Positions 1 through 11,839 of a stretch of DNA of 64,000 nt are shown here, piece after piece. The position numbers and the translations under genes are program-made. The notes below the pieces were generated by a model. The model was not told the DNA's origin, did no database searches, and saw nothing but the letters and a program-made list of their open reading frames with translations. The stretch comes from Cryptomeria japonica (lineage: Eukaryota; Streptophyta; Pinopsida; Cupressales; Cupressaceae). How positions within the stretch are numbered: the first letter of the stretch is position 1; the number at the start of each line of letters is the position of its first letter. The stretch spans positions 836,430,136-836,494,135 of the forward strand of contig NC_081411.1 of assembly GCF_030272615.1 (NCBI RefSeq). Reading direction: 5' to 3'.

Positions 1-214
1 GTGAATATCAACTCGGTGAGTTAACTTTACCACTCAGTAGCCATGAAACTTTACTTGGTAAATAGCTCGGTGAATACTGCATTCTGTGACTGGTTTCTTC
101 TATAACCGACTAGACTGTTCATACCCACTTCTCTGAGTGTACCAACTACATGATTCGGTAATACTAACCTACTAGAATATATAGTATGACTTTGGATATG
201 AATCTAATGGCAAT

Positions 215-1438
215 TTGATAAGTAGTAACAAGAATGACTATATCATGTTGGATAAACCCTATCCAATTTCAGCTATTATTCATTTGTGCGATAGAGGTAG
301 TGTATCGGTTAAGAAGACTGTAAAGAATAAGGAGGTTAAAGCCCTAACTAGTGTGACGGGTGATCTGAAAGTGTTGTTGATTGACAAAATCATTAATCCC
401 ATTGTGAGGTATGTTGCATATGGTATAGCTTACAATATTTATTTTAGAAATAGGGAAGCTTCTACATTGACTATTGCAGTATATGTTGCGCACATGATTT
501 CTATGGAAGATGTGGTGTTCAATTTGTGTGAAATGCTAAAGAATCAATTGTTAGAAAATATGAAAATGATAAAAGATCAAGGTTACCCTTTCCATTTTGG
601 ATCACTGCTTATATGTTTGGCTATGTTTTGTCTAGGATATTTATCAAAAAAAGAAAATGTATTATGGGAATTTGGAGTCACAGTTATTAGGCAGATCTTT
701 CTATAGCTTAATGGATTGGAAAAGAGAGAAGAATCTATTGATGATTACTTCAAATCAATTTAGCATAGTGGAGTATCAGTTTGGTATACCCTGGTATTAG
801 TTCATCTAAGGAGGTTATTGCCTCTGGAAAGAGGATGTTAAATGAGATTGAGTCTTTCATTTCTTTGAAACCTAAGAAGAAGAAGAAAGAGAGAAAAAAA
901 GAAGTCATTGAGCTAGATGATCTAGATTCCCTTGTCATTAAAGAAGAATTGGAGGTTATAGAATAGAAAAAAATATGATTTAGAAGATGAAGCATATAAC
1001 ATGCTGGATATGTTGGAAAAATGTGATGATGCTGAAAGAACTTTATCCGCATGCATAAATGAGATGAGAGACTATATCAATAATGCTAGTAGAGTTTACA
1101 AATATTGTCTACAATGATCGGCTGCTATGGTGAAGCACAAAATAAAAGTTGAATCTATTGAAGAAGAACTAAATTCTTTGGGTAAGACATTTGACTTTCT
1201 GAATGACAAAGATGGTGAGAAAAGGAAAAAGGAAAATTACCTTCAGTTTGAATTGCTATTTTGGTAGAGGAAAAAGGAATATTATGTGAGAGTTTTCTAG
1301 AAATTTAAGGATATTGTTGTAGCTAAGTTGAAACATTTTTCAACATTTCTTGGTGATGCAGTTGAGTATGAGCTAAATCTTTCTATTCCAGATAGTTTTT
1401 CCCATGCTATTGATGTGTTGGTAGAGTGCAGAAGATAA
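215..1438 (+). pseudogene. ORF2-like protein remnant of element I (unknown function)
   Basis: Function unknown. An open stretch of 163 codons (215-706) is followed by several stops and frame changes to about 1438. The stretch CEMLKNQLLENMKMIKDQG then FHFGSLLICLAMF aligns with CEWLKDELINNLNKIKGDK then FRFGNSLVCLMLY in ORF2 of element B. The following NGLEKREESIDDYFKS matches NMGEDREKNINEHFQA, also in B. Downstream are a Lys/Glu-rich tract (about 870-960) and coiled-coil-like sequence (about 1040-1400). It lies just upstream of a purine tract and the 3' LTR, as in B. This is an inactive copy. The homology to B is by eye; the name of any domain is open. Confidence 0.6.
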
Positions 1439-1644
1439 TATGTTAGCATTAAATTGGTTGTTCAGTGTTGGAAGGTTCTCCTTCCAGAGCTCAAGGAGAA
1501 ATACAAGAAGATATTTTAGAAGAAAAGCAATTAAGAATTAGTTTTGGTTGGCATACAATTTTGACATTCTTTTTTGTTGATGAACGCATCCATTTTTTTT
1601 ATTTCCTTCTTTTTTCATCAAAGGCACCCTTTGTCCTTAATGTC

Positions 1645-1654
1645 AAAGGGGGAG
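1645..1654 (+). promoter_or_regulatory. Internal polypurine-tract-like motif of element I
   Basis: AAAGGGGGAG preceded by TTAATGTC. It resembles the terminal PPT at 1764 and lies about 120 bp upstream of it, just after the coding remnant. Element B has an equivalent second copy near 51418. It could be a second plus-strand primer site or a relic of an LTR-proximal duplication. Confidence 0.45.
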
Positions 1655-1763
1655 AAGAAGTGAGTAGAAGGAGGAAGGTAAACGAAGAAAGGTAAATAGA
1701 GATATATGAGTAAGGGGGAATTACATGCAGATATGTTTTTGAGATTATGTTTTGCCATCAATG

Positions 1764-1776
1764 AAAAGGGGGAGAT
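1764..1776 (+). promoter_or_regulatory. Polypurine tract of element I
   Basis: Purine run AAAAGGGGGAGA plus T, directly abutting the LTR start TGTTAGATTT at 1777. The position and the purine-rich GGGGGAGAT form match the plus-strand primer of plant Copia-type elements. This fixes the + orientation of element I. Confidence 0.8.
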
Positions 1777-2150
1777 TGTTAGATTTGTGTGAATTTTGTC
1801 ATTGATGTCAAACCCGGTGATCTGGTTAGGACTAGATATGGCATGTTGAGAAATAGTGGAAGCTAGGTATGTATGTGATATGAAGCAGTAAGGCATGTAT
1901 GATCTACTGGAGTCATTTTTGGAAGATCCTCTTCTTTAGAATTTTGTGGTTTACTTATTATAGTTTGTATCTAGTTTTGACATCAGTTATATCAGTCATA
2001 TCAGTTGGTATTTATATCGAGATGATTATATTGCATGGTTCTATATTTCAAAATTTGTAACATCTGTATCTTGAACTTTTGGATTTGTGCTAAACATTTG
2101 TGCTTATGGGTTCGAATCTATGGGTTTGACAAATCCTTGTTTTGTCCAGT
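1777..2150 (+). repeat. 3' LTR of element I, first part
   Basis: It begins TGTTAGATTTGTGTG right after the PPT and runs to the E insertion at 2151. It resumes at 26243 after the duplicated CCAGT. Total reconstructed length is about 1.26 kb. It includes the usual Copia-type opening with TTTGTCATTGATGTC. Confidence 0.75.
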
Positions 2151-3322
2151 TGTATACACATAAAAATTGGCTATGAGCAATTAAATAAATATTTTATATT
2201 TATTTAATAATTATTCTTCTATTAAATAGTTAATTTGAAAAGATTAATTTATTTAATTCATTTTCATGTCTTTCTATTAATTAATATTTTATTAATTAAT
2301 TCATCTATTTTATTCCTCTAATTAATCAAATATCTAATATTTAATTATCCTATTCTTCTAATTAATTAAATATCTAATATTTAATTATCTCCTCCAAACA
2401 ATTAAATATCTAATATTTAATAGTTATTCTCCTATCCTATAGTCTCAAATATTAAATAATTCTTAAATTATTTAATCCCTTTTCCAGCTCACCCTCCATC
2501 TCCACTTCATCTTCCCTTTGCCAACTCATCAAACATGTGGCTAAGGAAATTAATATTTCTTAATATTAATTCATCATTTATCTCCAACTTCCAAACTTAA
2601 TGAAAATTGTGTACGTACACATATTTCATAACCATTTCCTATATTCTCTCCAACACCCCCTACATGTTAGGAAGGACTTGAGTCCACTTGTCCTCTCATG
2701 CCTAAATTTCCTCCAACCATCCCTAGATTCTCTCAGTCAGCAACCCAGTCAAGGTGAGATGAGTGACACTTATCTTCTTCTTCCCCCTTTCTCTCAACCT
2801 TCACTTTTTCTCACAGCCATCCACATCTATAGATCTGATCATGACCATTAATCTGAGCCACACCATCTTATCCTCTCAAAGTCTATAAAATCAAGAGCTT
2901 CAATTGAGAGAGTTAATATTCAAGTTAGTCTTCAAATCAATCATATGCATCTGTGAGTTTTTGAAGCAAATAGAAAATAACAATAGCAATTATCATATAG
3001 CATCATAGTATAATCATTTTAGCATAAGCATGTAGTTGTGCATATCATAGTCTCAGTTAACTACAAGTTATCAGACCATTCTTCATATGGCATCTTGGAA
3101 GCCAACAATGCATTGTTTGAGAGCACACCATCTGCAATCAGGAACAATGGAGTTAGGACACAATGAGACATAAGCCATGAAGGTAAAATAATGTTTTATT
3201 TTAGTATGTATTTCATGTAGTTTCATTGGTGGATTTTAGATTTTTTGTATGCATTTCCATTGTATTATGTGAAACTAACTTATTACAGGTAACATTCTGA
3301 GGATGAAATTCAAGCTCACACA
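2151..3322 (+). repeat. 5' LTR of element E
   Basis: 1172 bp, starting TGTATACAC and ending CTCACACA. It pairs with 25061-26237 (1177 bp), which starts the same way and ends CTCACAGA, with the final CA changed to GA. Its first 300 bp are very AT-rich with TTTAATTA/ATTAATTA repeats. By hand count over about 420 bp (2461-2880) the two LTRs differ at roughly 3-4% of sites. Confidence 0.93.
2884..2890 (+). promoter_or_regulatory. Candidate TATA box in the E 5' LTR
   Basis: TATAAAA in the context AAAGTCTATAAAATCAAG, about 435 bp before the LTR end. It is kept unchanged in the 3' LTR (25800-25806). Position and context suit an LTR core promoter. The transcription start is not visible from sequence alone. 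Confidence 0.6.
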
Positions 3323-3325
3323 TTT

Positions 3326-3342
3326 TGGCACCCACCGTGGGG
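3326..3342 (+). promoter_or_regulatory. Primer-binding site of element E
   Basis: TGGCACCCACCGTGGGG lies 3 bases after the 5' LTR. It has the TGG start expected of a tRNA 3'-end complement and the form seen in plant Tat/Ogre-type elements. I recall tRNA-Arg as a primer in Ogre elements but cannot confirm the tRNA here. Confidence 0.8.
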
Positions 3343-3389
3343 CTGGACCTCACATATACCTTTAAAAATCTCAAAAAAAATAAAATTAA

Positions 3390-3710
3390 CACATTTGTAA
3401 TGCAGATTCACGCATGTGTGAATTCTGACAGCGCTTTTGTTCGACAGGTTAGCACATTTGTATCATAGGTTAGCGTATATGTCATATAGGTTAGCGCTTT
3501 TGTCATATAGGTTAGCGCTTTTGTCTGAAATTCTACGCATTTGTATCATAGGTTAGCGTATTTGCATCATAGGTTAGCACATATGTCGAAGAAATTTCTC
3601 TTTTGTATCCATAGAGCAGTGCTTTTATAGTCTAAGTTAGCGCTTTTGTTCTGCAAGTTAGCGCTTTTGAACAGAAAAATAGCGCATATGTTAGGTTAGC
3701 GCTTCTGTTT
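3390..3710 (+). repeat. 21-bp phased minisatellite in the E leader
   Basis: About 16 copies of a degenerate unit with core GCGCTTTTGT (variants GCACATTTGT, GCGTATATGT, ACGCATTTGT). Cores start at 3431, 3452, 3473, 3494, 3515, 3535, 3556, 3577, 3598, 3619, 3640, 3661 and 3682, so the step is 20-21 bp. The unit carries stops in the two frames I read through it, so a coding role is unlikely. Element D has a similar repeat in the same place. Confidence 0.85.
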
Positions 3711-3974
3711 ATGAGACTGACAAAATTTTCTTGTAGGTTCGATTGTCCAAAAAATTAGATTTTTCAGATTACTAACATACATGTGTAGGATGGCATTTAA
3801 GGCAAATTTTATGCATTTCCTCATCTAGTTAATTAGAAGTCTTCATTTGGAAAGTAATATACCATATTTTGTTCATCTAGTTTAACTAAGAGGATGAATT
3901 GACAGCATGCAACTTGCATTTTTGAAGCTTTCTCTAAAATAATTGCACATAGACTTTTAAAAGGGCTAAAATAA

Positions 3975-4202
3975 ACATCTCCAAATAGGACTTAGCCAAC
4001 AATTGCTTTGAAAAGGTTAAAAAGAACACTTGTATTCCGTGTCTCGAAAGTGGTAGGTATATGCTCTCCCCTTAATTAGAGATGTTTCTTGTTGGAGCGA
4101 CATCTCCAAATAAGACTTAGCCAACAATTTCTTTGAAAAGGTTAAAAAGAACACTTGTATTCCGTGTCTCGAAAGTAGTAGGTATATGCTCTCCCCTTAA
4201 TT
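3975..4202 (+). repeat. Tandem duplication in the E leader
   Basis: Two copies of about 103 bp, 3975-4077 and 4100-4202, begin ACATCTCCAAATA and end CTCTCCCCTTAATT, with a 22-bp spacer. They differ at only a few sites, so the duplication is recent relative to the element or was maintained. Confidence 0.85.
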
Positions 4203-5666
4203 GGGTGACCAAAAAGTCAAACTCACTCTTTTACGCTTTCTTTATTTTCAAGAAATTAAATCCTTTAGATGGTCTGCCTTCTCGAGCTACCTTGAGGGGG
4301 CTAGTGTGAGGGGAATGACTTAAAGTGGAAATGGGCTAATACCTAGTCCTTCCAATCCACTATAAATAAATCGTGTTTGTGATGAAAGTCACAAGCAACA
4401 TGTGCTGATAAGTTCATACCAACACTATGTTTCCCCATAAACCCTATGGAGCGTAACCTCTATAGGTTGGGAACCTTCTGTATTTACAGAGCTGAAAGTG
4501 CCACATGTATGGCCACATGATCGAAAGCCTTTATTAAAAACCATTTGTACTAGTTGCCAAAATCCTTCTAGTTGTTGGCGTAGGAGGTCGGACCTCTGAA
4601 GTGGCTCACATACATATGGTTCCTAGTAGAGATATAAAGTTTGCCATGAGAAGATTTCATGGAAACTGGTGCTTGGCTGCCCCGAAGAAGTGAGTGCCGA
4701 GGGTGGAGCCAGTGGGGTCAAGCATCTAAATATCCGCTTTGAATAGCATAGCCTCGGGAGAAACTCCATGTGAGATTCAACAACTATTGTCTCAGTGTGC
4801 CATAGGGATTGTACTTGCTTGTGCATTTTGTTTATTAAACACTATGTCTTCTATGTCTGTAACATGTTCCAAATGGTCAAAAATTGAAGAAAATTATCAT
4901 CTACAAGGGAGCAAAAATCCAACAAATTTCTGAAAAAGTTTGATCAAAAGGGTAATACAAAAGCTTTTCAACACTTGAAACACCAGACTCAAAATCAAAG
5001 TGTCAAAACATCAATGTCAAAATAATTCTTGAAGTAGGTTTGTCTCTAAACCATCACATACTTTTCAAACTAGCTCAAACAACTAGGTTTCTAATCCAAC
5101 AAGTTATACTCAAAAGGTTCTATAGACATCAACATTTAACAAGCTATTGATTCAACTATCTTAAGTGCAAAAATCAACATCTTTGTCAAGTTTCTCATTA
5201 GGATAATCAAATCCTCTATCATGAAGCTTGATCAAATCTATACTAGGTTCCTAATCTTGGATATATCTTTCCTATTTTGAACCTAGGTTATATCAAAACC
5301 AAAATCACACCAACATTGGAATAAATCAAACTTGTGAATTGTCAAATGCTTATATGACTTTTAAGTATCACCTTAAGAAAAGAAAACCCAGTTATAAAGC
5401 TACTCAAAAAAGGATAAGATTCTTGTATATCAATCGCAAGATCTTATTGAAACATAGGACATTCTTAGACTATTTTCGTCACTACTTACGTGGCTGGGGT
5501 ACAAAATTTGATGGTGAAACTCTACAAAGAAGTGCCTTTCAACAAAGAGACGCTTTATCCCAATGAACAAACAATAGTGGTAAGATCAATAAAGCATATC
5601 TTCCTAAACCAATAATCACCTATTCACTTTGTCCTTTGGGAATTTCAACAACATTGAAATAATCAT

Positions 5667-7424
5667 ATGCCAGTTTGGACTAGATCCCAACATGAACAAC
5701 TTAGAAAACAACAACAAATGGAGGAAGAAGATACTCCTTTATTCCACACTTTTGGATTTATCACTATTGACGAAGAAGCAGTCAATAGCACCATTAGAGA
5801 CCTAGAGCAAGATTTCAATTCTGATAGGCTAATGGAAAAATTGTTGGCAAAACAAAAAGAAAAATATCTCTTGATGTTGACAAAATCTAGAGCTAAACTA
5901 CCACAAGACTTTAACATGGAAAGCTTGAAACAAGATGTGGAGACAAGTAACACCCAAAACATAGATGAGAAAAATAATGAAGATGTGAAAAAATAAAAAA
6001 ATGAAGAAACAAGGAAAGAAAGGGATGATAAAAGAAAAGAGCGTAGTGACAAAAAGACTCATGATGAAACAAGGAGAGACTATGTAGATAATCCCTTATC
6101 AAACCTTACTCAACAAATACAAACTCTACAACAACAAATACAAGACATGAAAAATGGGACAAGCTCCAAGAAATATTTGTTACAAGATATATGCCCATAT
6201 CCTTTTGATAAAAATCTGAATATGATACCATTTTCGCAACATTGTGAGATTCCTAAATATGATAAATACGATGGAAAATCTGATCCTCAAGATCACATTA
6301 GGGAGTTTTGTACTATGAGCATGGAATTTTCTCATGATGAAACCTACCTTATGCATCCTTTTCCTAGGAGTTTAAATGGACAATCAATGGAGTGGTTTTC
6401 ACGATTACCATCCGGAATCAAATCCTTTGAAGAACTTGTGAATAGGTTTTTTTCACAATATTCCTACAATATAAGAAATGAAATAACAATGTTGGATCTC
6501 TGCAATGTTAAAGAAAAGAATGGTGAATCCTTTATGATTTTCTTACAATGATGGAAACGCATGTGTAATAGGCATCGTCAAGATGTACCTGATCAAGAAA
6601 AGATGGACATATTCCTTGATAATCTTATCAGTGAAATGAGTTATCAACTAAGGATGCAATATCCTCCCTGTTTTGCCAAAATGATTGAGAATGGACTAAA
6701 AATAGAGAACATAATGGTAAAGAAAGGAGAACTAAAACTTTACAATAATTCATACAACAACAACAACAACAACAATGACAAATCCAAGTTCTAGTCAAAG
6801 AATAGGAATGTCAGCAATGAAGGGAATAACGATAATAGTAATACAAAACAACAACAACCAATTTTCAATCTATCAAGTCAAAACCCAAGCAATAACAATC
6901 CAGAAAACAATAAAACTAAATCCTTTTTCTCCAATCCTCGAAGGAAATTCATAAACATTGGAGAATCTTTGGAATCAACTCTAAAAACTTTGCTTGCTAA
7001 CAAATTGATTGCTTTTTCAGAAGCAAGAAATTATGAACCACCAGCCAAGCCCAATTGGTGGAATGACAATCATTTTTGCAACTATCATAGGAATAAAGGA
7101 CACCTAACAAATGACTGTCAGAGATTGAAACACCTTATCCAAGATCTGATCGATAAAGGAACCATCACAGTGGATAGCCATAAAATAAATGAATCACACT
7201 TGGCTTTCAAAACTCCACTTCTGAATTATGACAAAGGTAAATCATCCCACTTAAAGGATGACAAAGGAAAAGCCAAGGTGAATTACACTTATACCTACGA
7301 TGATGTAGTGAATGTAATCATTGTTAACGAAAATTCATCTTCTGAACTAATCAATGTTATCACGAGAAGCAAAGCAAAGGTTACTTTTCTAGGTGTAGCA
7401 AAAGATCCAACACCCAATCCATGA
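5667..7424 (+). pseudogene. gag: gag of element E (Tat/Ogre-type Gag), broken
   Basis: Encodes the structural Gag that would form the virus-like particle. One reading frame runs throughout with in-frame stops near 5994, 6549 and 6792, so this is decay by stops rather than frameshift. The start MPVWTRSQHEQL follows a non-coding leader. The middle contains a typical retrotransposon Gag block (CEIPKYDKYDGKSDPQDHI, later MEWFSRLPSGIKSFEELVNR). An Asn-rich run (AAC repeats) lies near 6756-6778. A zinc-knuckle variant CNYHRNKGHLTNDC (C-x2-H-x3-GH-x4-C) lies near 7078-7120, as usual for Tat-type Gag. The frame continues into the protease region. Confidence 0.88.
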
Positions 7425-7499
7425 TGATACAATTTATTAGAGCAATTACAATGAATACCCGCTCAAATATCAATTCAAGAACTTCTCAAAATTTCACCT

Positions 7500-9680
7500 A
7501 TGCATAAGGAAATTTTGGAGAAAGCTTTAGTGGAAACAATAGTTTCAAAAGATTTGGATGTAGATCAATTCCAAAATATGGTACGACACCTTATAACTCC
7601 TCATTGCTTATCATTTTCTGAAAATGATGATGCATCCTTACAACATCCTCATAATGCTCCCTTACATGTTGAAGTCTCTATAAATAAAACTCATGTCAAA
7701 TGTGTGCTAATAGATGGAGGAGCTAGATTAAACATTTGTTCTCTAAGTTTGATAAAAGCTTTGGGATATTCAGAGAATGCAATAGATCCAAAAAACAAAA
7801 TAACCATCAAAGCTTATGATGAAGTAGAGCATTCTTCTAAAGGGATTGTTGTGCTACCAATAAAGATAGGACCTGTGGAAAAGGAAACATTGTGTCAAGT
7901 TTTAGATTTGAACCTCTCCTACAATATTCTTCTGGGAAGACCATGGATTCACAAGATGCAAGCAGTTCCTTCTACATATCATCAATGTGTAAAATTTCCT
8001 CATGAAGGAAAAGAAATCACTATAATTATAGATTCCAATCAATATTGCAATAATTTGAAGCCAACCCAAGATACAAGAGTTCCACATAACAGAGAATCAG
8101 TATATCCTACCAAATACATTCAAGCAAAGTTATGGGAAACTTTTGAGGAAAAGCTCAAGTTAAACGATGAAGGAATGGGAAAGTATTCTTTGCAAAATTT
8201 CCCACTTTCCCCAAAATCATATGGAAAACCTACAGATATTCAATCAAAGACATCAGGAAAATCAAAACATATGTTTAAAGGAACCTTTGTTAGTGCTAGA
8301 ACTCTTGAAGAGGAAAATGAAGACAAAGACATTCTTGGTTGGTTATACAAAGATGAAGATAAAACTATAGCAACAACAATAGAAGTCAATATCCCCATAA
8401 AACAATATGGGAAAAGATATGAAATCATGCAAAAGATGGGATATGAAGGAAAAGGACCAATTGGTAAGCAACATCAAGGTATTTCAGAACCTATTTGTCC
8501 ACACTCACAATCCATAGAAGATAAATCCAGGCTAGGCTATCTAAAGTCTAATCAAAAGCAACATAATCATCAACAACAAAAATGGAGAAAGAAATCAGTT
8601 TCTAAAGAAGAATATTGGCAAGAAAAACTACATCGAGCGGCCAAAATAGTAGCCAATAAGCAAAAGAAGAAAGAAGATCATGAAAAGAAAGAAGAAGAGA
8701 CTACTATAAAAGGTGAAGAAAAATCTTGTCAACAAGTGCTGAAAATACAAACAAAGGCAAAATCTTCACAAGATATTCCAGAAGCAGTAAAAATAGAGAT
8801 GGCAGAAATCAAGGAACTTTTTGCACCACATGACATCCCAGTATGGTATAGTGGAGTAATCTTAGATCAGGATTCAAAGATAGATTCCAATGAATATGAA
8901 TGGAGTCCAGATACCTTATCCACTACATCAAGTAAGGAACATAATGAAGATCAAACAACTATCACAAAAGAAGACTTGTCTATGAACAAAAGATGAAGTT
9001 AGAAAGAAGACAAGAGAAACTCAAAATTCAGAGAAAAGAGGCATATGCAAAAAGGAAAGGAAATGACAAAGATAGAGAAGCAATGCCACAAAAAGTGCAA
9101 ATATGGATTAGATATGGAAGAACCATGGAAGAGCTAAGGGATAGTCAAGTTGGACTAACTATTAGTCCAGAAGAAGTTGAGTTTGAAAAGAGAAAATCTA
9201 TTAAAAGAATCTACTTCATCATGTGCACAAATATGTCAACTCCAAAATGCAAATGAGGTCAACCAAGAAGGAATTTGCAGAATCAAAGATGTGCATGTGG
9301 ATATAATCCATTCTTTTAAGGGACAAATGTCAGTTGAAGGACCACTTGAGTGTGAACTACCAAATGTTGATATTAATCTTGTTAAGACTAATTCAGAAAT
9401 GCTTGAGAAAGACAATTCTCAAAAACATTTAATCTATGACAATACCTATTCTACGCCAAGCTATGATCATTATGCCATGAACATTGAAACACCTGATGAT
9501 GATAGTGATTATGATTTACCCCTTCCACATCCTGAACTAATTGATTGGGATAATTTAGACAACCCCGAACTAAATGTTTTTTCCAATGATCATGACTTGG
9601 CCGTGTACCTTAACATTGTTGAACCTATCCATCCTAAGATATCATCCATTGCAGAATCAAGTGATGTTTCTCATAGCTAG
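7500..9680 (+). pseudogene. Protease and G-patch region of element E
   Basis: Continues the gag frame. A retropepsin-like domain lies near 7660-8000. Its active-site motif reads LIDGGARLNIC, in the D-x-G form with Gly-Gly used by Tat-type elements, and NILLGRPWIH marks its end. Near 8410-8500, KMGYEGKGPIGKQHQGI is a G-patch-like segment often seen between protease and RT in this group. A Lys/Glu-rich linker follows. The first 498 codons (7500-8996) are open; stops at 8994, near 9001, and in 9100-9150 interrupt the linker before 9177-9680. Processing of the polyprotein would be its role in an intact copy. Confidence 0.82.
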
Positions 9681-9752
9681 GAGAATGCCAAACTTTTTAG
9701 TCACAAAAGAAAAATAAAACAAGGAAAGAGACCTATTGTTGAAAACCATTTC

Positions 9753-11110
9753 ATGGCAACATTAGATCAATCAAAAGAGAAAACAAAGGGCGTATCTGAT
9801 GGTGAAAACCTCCTAGAGGCACCAGAAGATGGAAAGTTTGACATTTTTCTTGCATATTTTCAAGAGAGATCTACTATCCTAATAGAACCAACAAAAGCAG
9901 TAAACATTGATACATCAAAAGATCCTAAAATACTTCATTTTGCTGCCTCATTATCAGAAAAAGAGAGGAAAGAGTACATGGAATTCTTTAAGCAAAGACA
10001 AATAAATTTTTCTTGGTCCTGTGTAGATATGCTAGGACTTAACCTAGATCTTATCATGCATCATCTTAATGTAGATTTAAAAGAAAGACCTGTTAAGCAG
10101 AAGCCAAGAAAGATGCATCTGCATATTGCTCTCCTTGTCAAAACCGAGCTCAAGAAACTATTAGAAGTGGGTTTCATAAGAATAGTTGCTTATCCAAAAT
10201 GGGTCTCAAGTATCATACCAGTATCCAAGCCAGATAAGAGCATAAGAGTCTACACAGATTTCAGGGATCTGAATAAAGCATGTCCAAAAGATGATTTCCT
10301 TCTACCAAACATTGATATCATAGTAGACTTATCAACAGGACATGAGATGTTTTCATTAATGGATGGCTTCTCAGAATATAATCAAATAAGAATCACACCT
10401 GAAGATCAAGAGAAGACAACTTTCACCTATGCATGGGGAACGTACTATTGGAATGTTATACCATTTGGGCTTAAAAATGTAGGAGCAACTTATCAAATGG
10501 CTATGACGATAATTTTCCATGATATGATGCATACTTTCATGGAAGACATACTTGCGAAATCTCACACAAGAAAAGAACATTTGAACATTTTAAGCAAGAT
10601 TTTTGATAGACTGGAAAGATATCAATTGAGATTAAATCCAAAGAAATGTGCATTTGGAGTAACCTCCGAAAAGCACCTTGGATACATTATATCAGTTCAT
10701 GGCATTGAAGTAGATCCTGGAAAAGTTAAAGCTATCATGGAGATGGAGTCACCTAAAAACCTAAGTCAATTGCAATCTTTACAAGGAAGGTTGCAATCAA
10801 TTAGGAGATTTGTTTCTCAATTGGCTGATAGATGTCTTCCATTTACCCATCTTTTACATAAAAATGTTCCATTCAAATGGGATACAAAATGTGAAGAAGC
10901 TTTCCTACAAATAAAAGAATATCTTATGAGTCCTCCAGTACTATTATCACCAATCAAAGGGAAACCATTGTTACTCTATGTCTCAGCAACAAGTGTGTCA
11001 TTAGGCACTCTCCTAGCTCAACATGATGATGAAGGAAAATAAAGAGCAGTTTATTATATCAGCAGAACACTTGTTGGCTATGAGTTAAATTATTCCTCAA
11101 TTGAAAGATA
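9753..11110 (+). pseudogene. pol: Reverse transcriptase and start of RNase H of element E
   Basis: Same frame as gag and protease; 429 codons are open, then a stop at 11040 with readable protein beyond it. Ty3/Gypsy RT blocks are clear: VSSIIPVSKPDKSIRVYTDF, DLNKACPKDDFLLPNIDII, MFSLMDGFSEYNQI, and IPFGLKNVGATYQ. The catalytic YxDD box reads FMED (near 10540-10551), so an active-site Asp is replaced and the enzyme should be inactive. The RNase H start LLLYVSATSVSLGTLLAQ follows, normally with an Asp in place of the Val-Ser. A one-base frameshift occurs near 11110. The lineage call rests on these blocks. Confidence 0.93.
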
Positions 11111-11805
11111 TGTCTAGAAGTTGTATTTGCAACCCAGAAGCTACGACATTATATGTAGATTCATTCTGTAAAACTAATAGCAAAGATAGATCCCCTCAAA
11201 TATTTGTTGAGCAAGTCAACATTGATAGGGAGACTAGCGAAATGGGTTATGATATTGAGTGAATTTGACATAGAATATGTTAACTAGAAAGCTATCAAGG
11301 GACAAGTCATCGCTGATCAATTGGCCGATGCACCTTACAAAATAACATGCCTTTGCACATCAAATTTCCTGATGCAGATATCTTGACAATAATTACCAAA
11401 TTTTTGGAATTGTACTTTGATGGTTCTTATACTTAATATGGTTCAGGCGTAGGTATCTTTTTCATCACACCTCAAGGACACAAAATTTTGAAATCATATT
11501 GACTACGATTTCCATGCACCAATAATACTACAGAGTATGAAGCATTGGCTATAGGGCTTAAAATAGCCATTTAATGGAATGTCAAATAACTACATGTCTA
11601 TGGTGATTCACTACTTGTCTTTAATCAAATCAATGATGAATATCAAACAAAGGATGATAATCTTATGCCATACAAATAGTTGATAGAAGAATTTAAAGGA
11701 CACTTTAAAGAAATCACATTCACCCAGATTCCTAGAAATGAGAATAAAATAGCAGATGCAATGGCTACAATAGCATCTCTCTTGCAAAATAAAGAGAATC
11801 AATAG
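11111..11805 (+). pseudogene. RNase H end and second (archaeal-type) RNase H of element E
   Basis: After the frameshift near 11110 the RNase H tail reads VVFATQKLRHYM, then IGRLAKWVMILSEFDIEYV, closing with ADQLADAPYK. A second RNase H starts near 11405: FWNLYFDGSYT, then YGSGVGIFFITPQGHKI, TTEYEALAIGLKIAI, LHVYGDSLLVFNQIN, and PRNENKIADAMATIA. This order of FDGS, TEYEA, GDS and ADA blocks is the RVT_3/archaeal RNase H found in Tat/Ogre elements between RNH and integrase. At least four in-frame stops break it. It diagnoses the lineage and is non-functional here. Confidence 0.82.
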
Positions 11806-11839
11806 CATTACAAATTTCTCATGGAAGATATCTTAACCC

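Larger units (their letters stand above)
1..2150 (+). mobile_element. Element I (non-autonomous LTR element), 3' part left of the E insertion
   Basis: The window opens inside a + strand LTR element whose 5' end lies outside. Seen: a degenerate coding region (215-1438), a polypurine tract directly before TGTTAGATTTG at 1777, and an LTR start. That LTR is interrupted at 2150 by element E and resumes at 26243. The coding remnant resembles ORF2 of element B (51583-55020), so I place I in the B/C family. Bases 1-214 show no coding signal; they contain short CTCGGTGA-like repeats only. No RT or integrase is visible in the part present. Confidence 0.75.
3343..5666 (+). other. Long 5' leader of element E (no gene)
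   Basis: 2.3 kb between PBS and gag with no convincing ORF. It holds a 21-bp minisatellite (3390-3710), a 103-bp tandem duplication (3975-4202), and a block at about 4230-4740 that is clearly related to the leader of element D (about 30240-30780). Shared strings include GGAATGAC, GAGATTTCATGG/GAGATTTCCATGG, and GGGGTCAAGCATCTA. Conservation in two otherwise different elements suggests a cis role such as packaging or translation control (inference). Confidence 0.7.
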
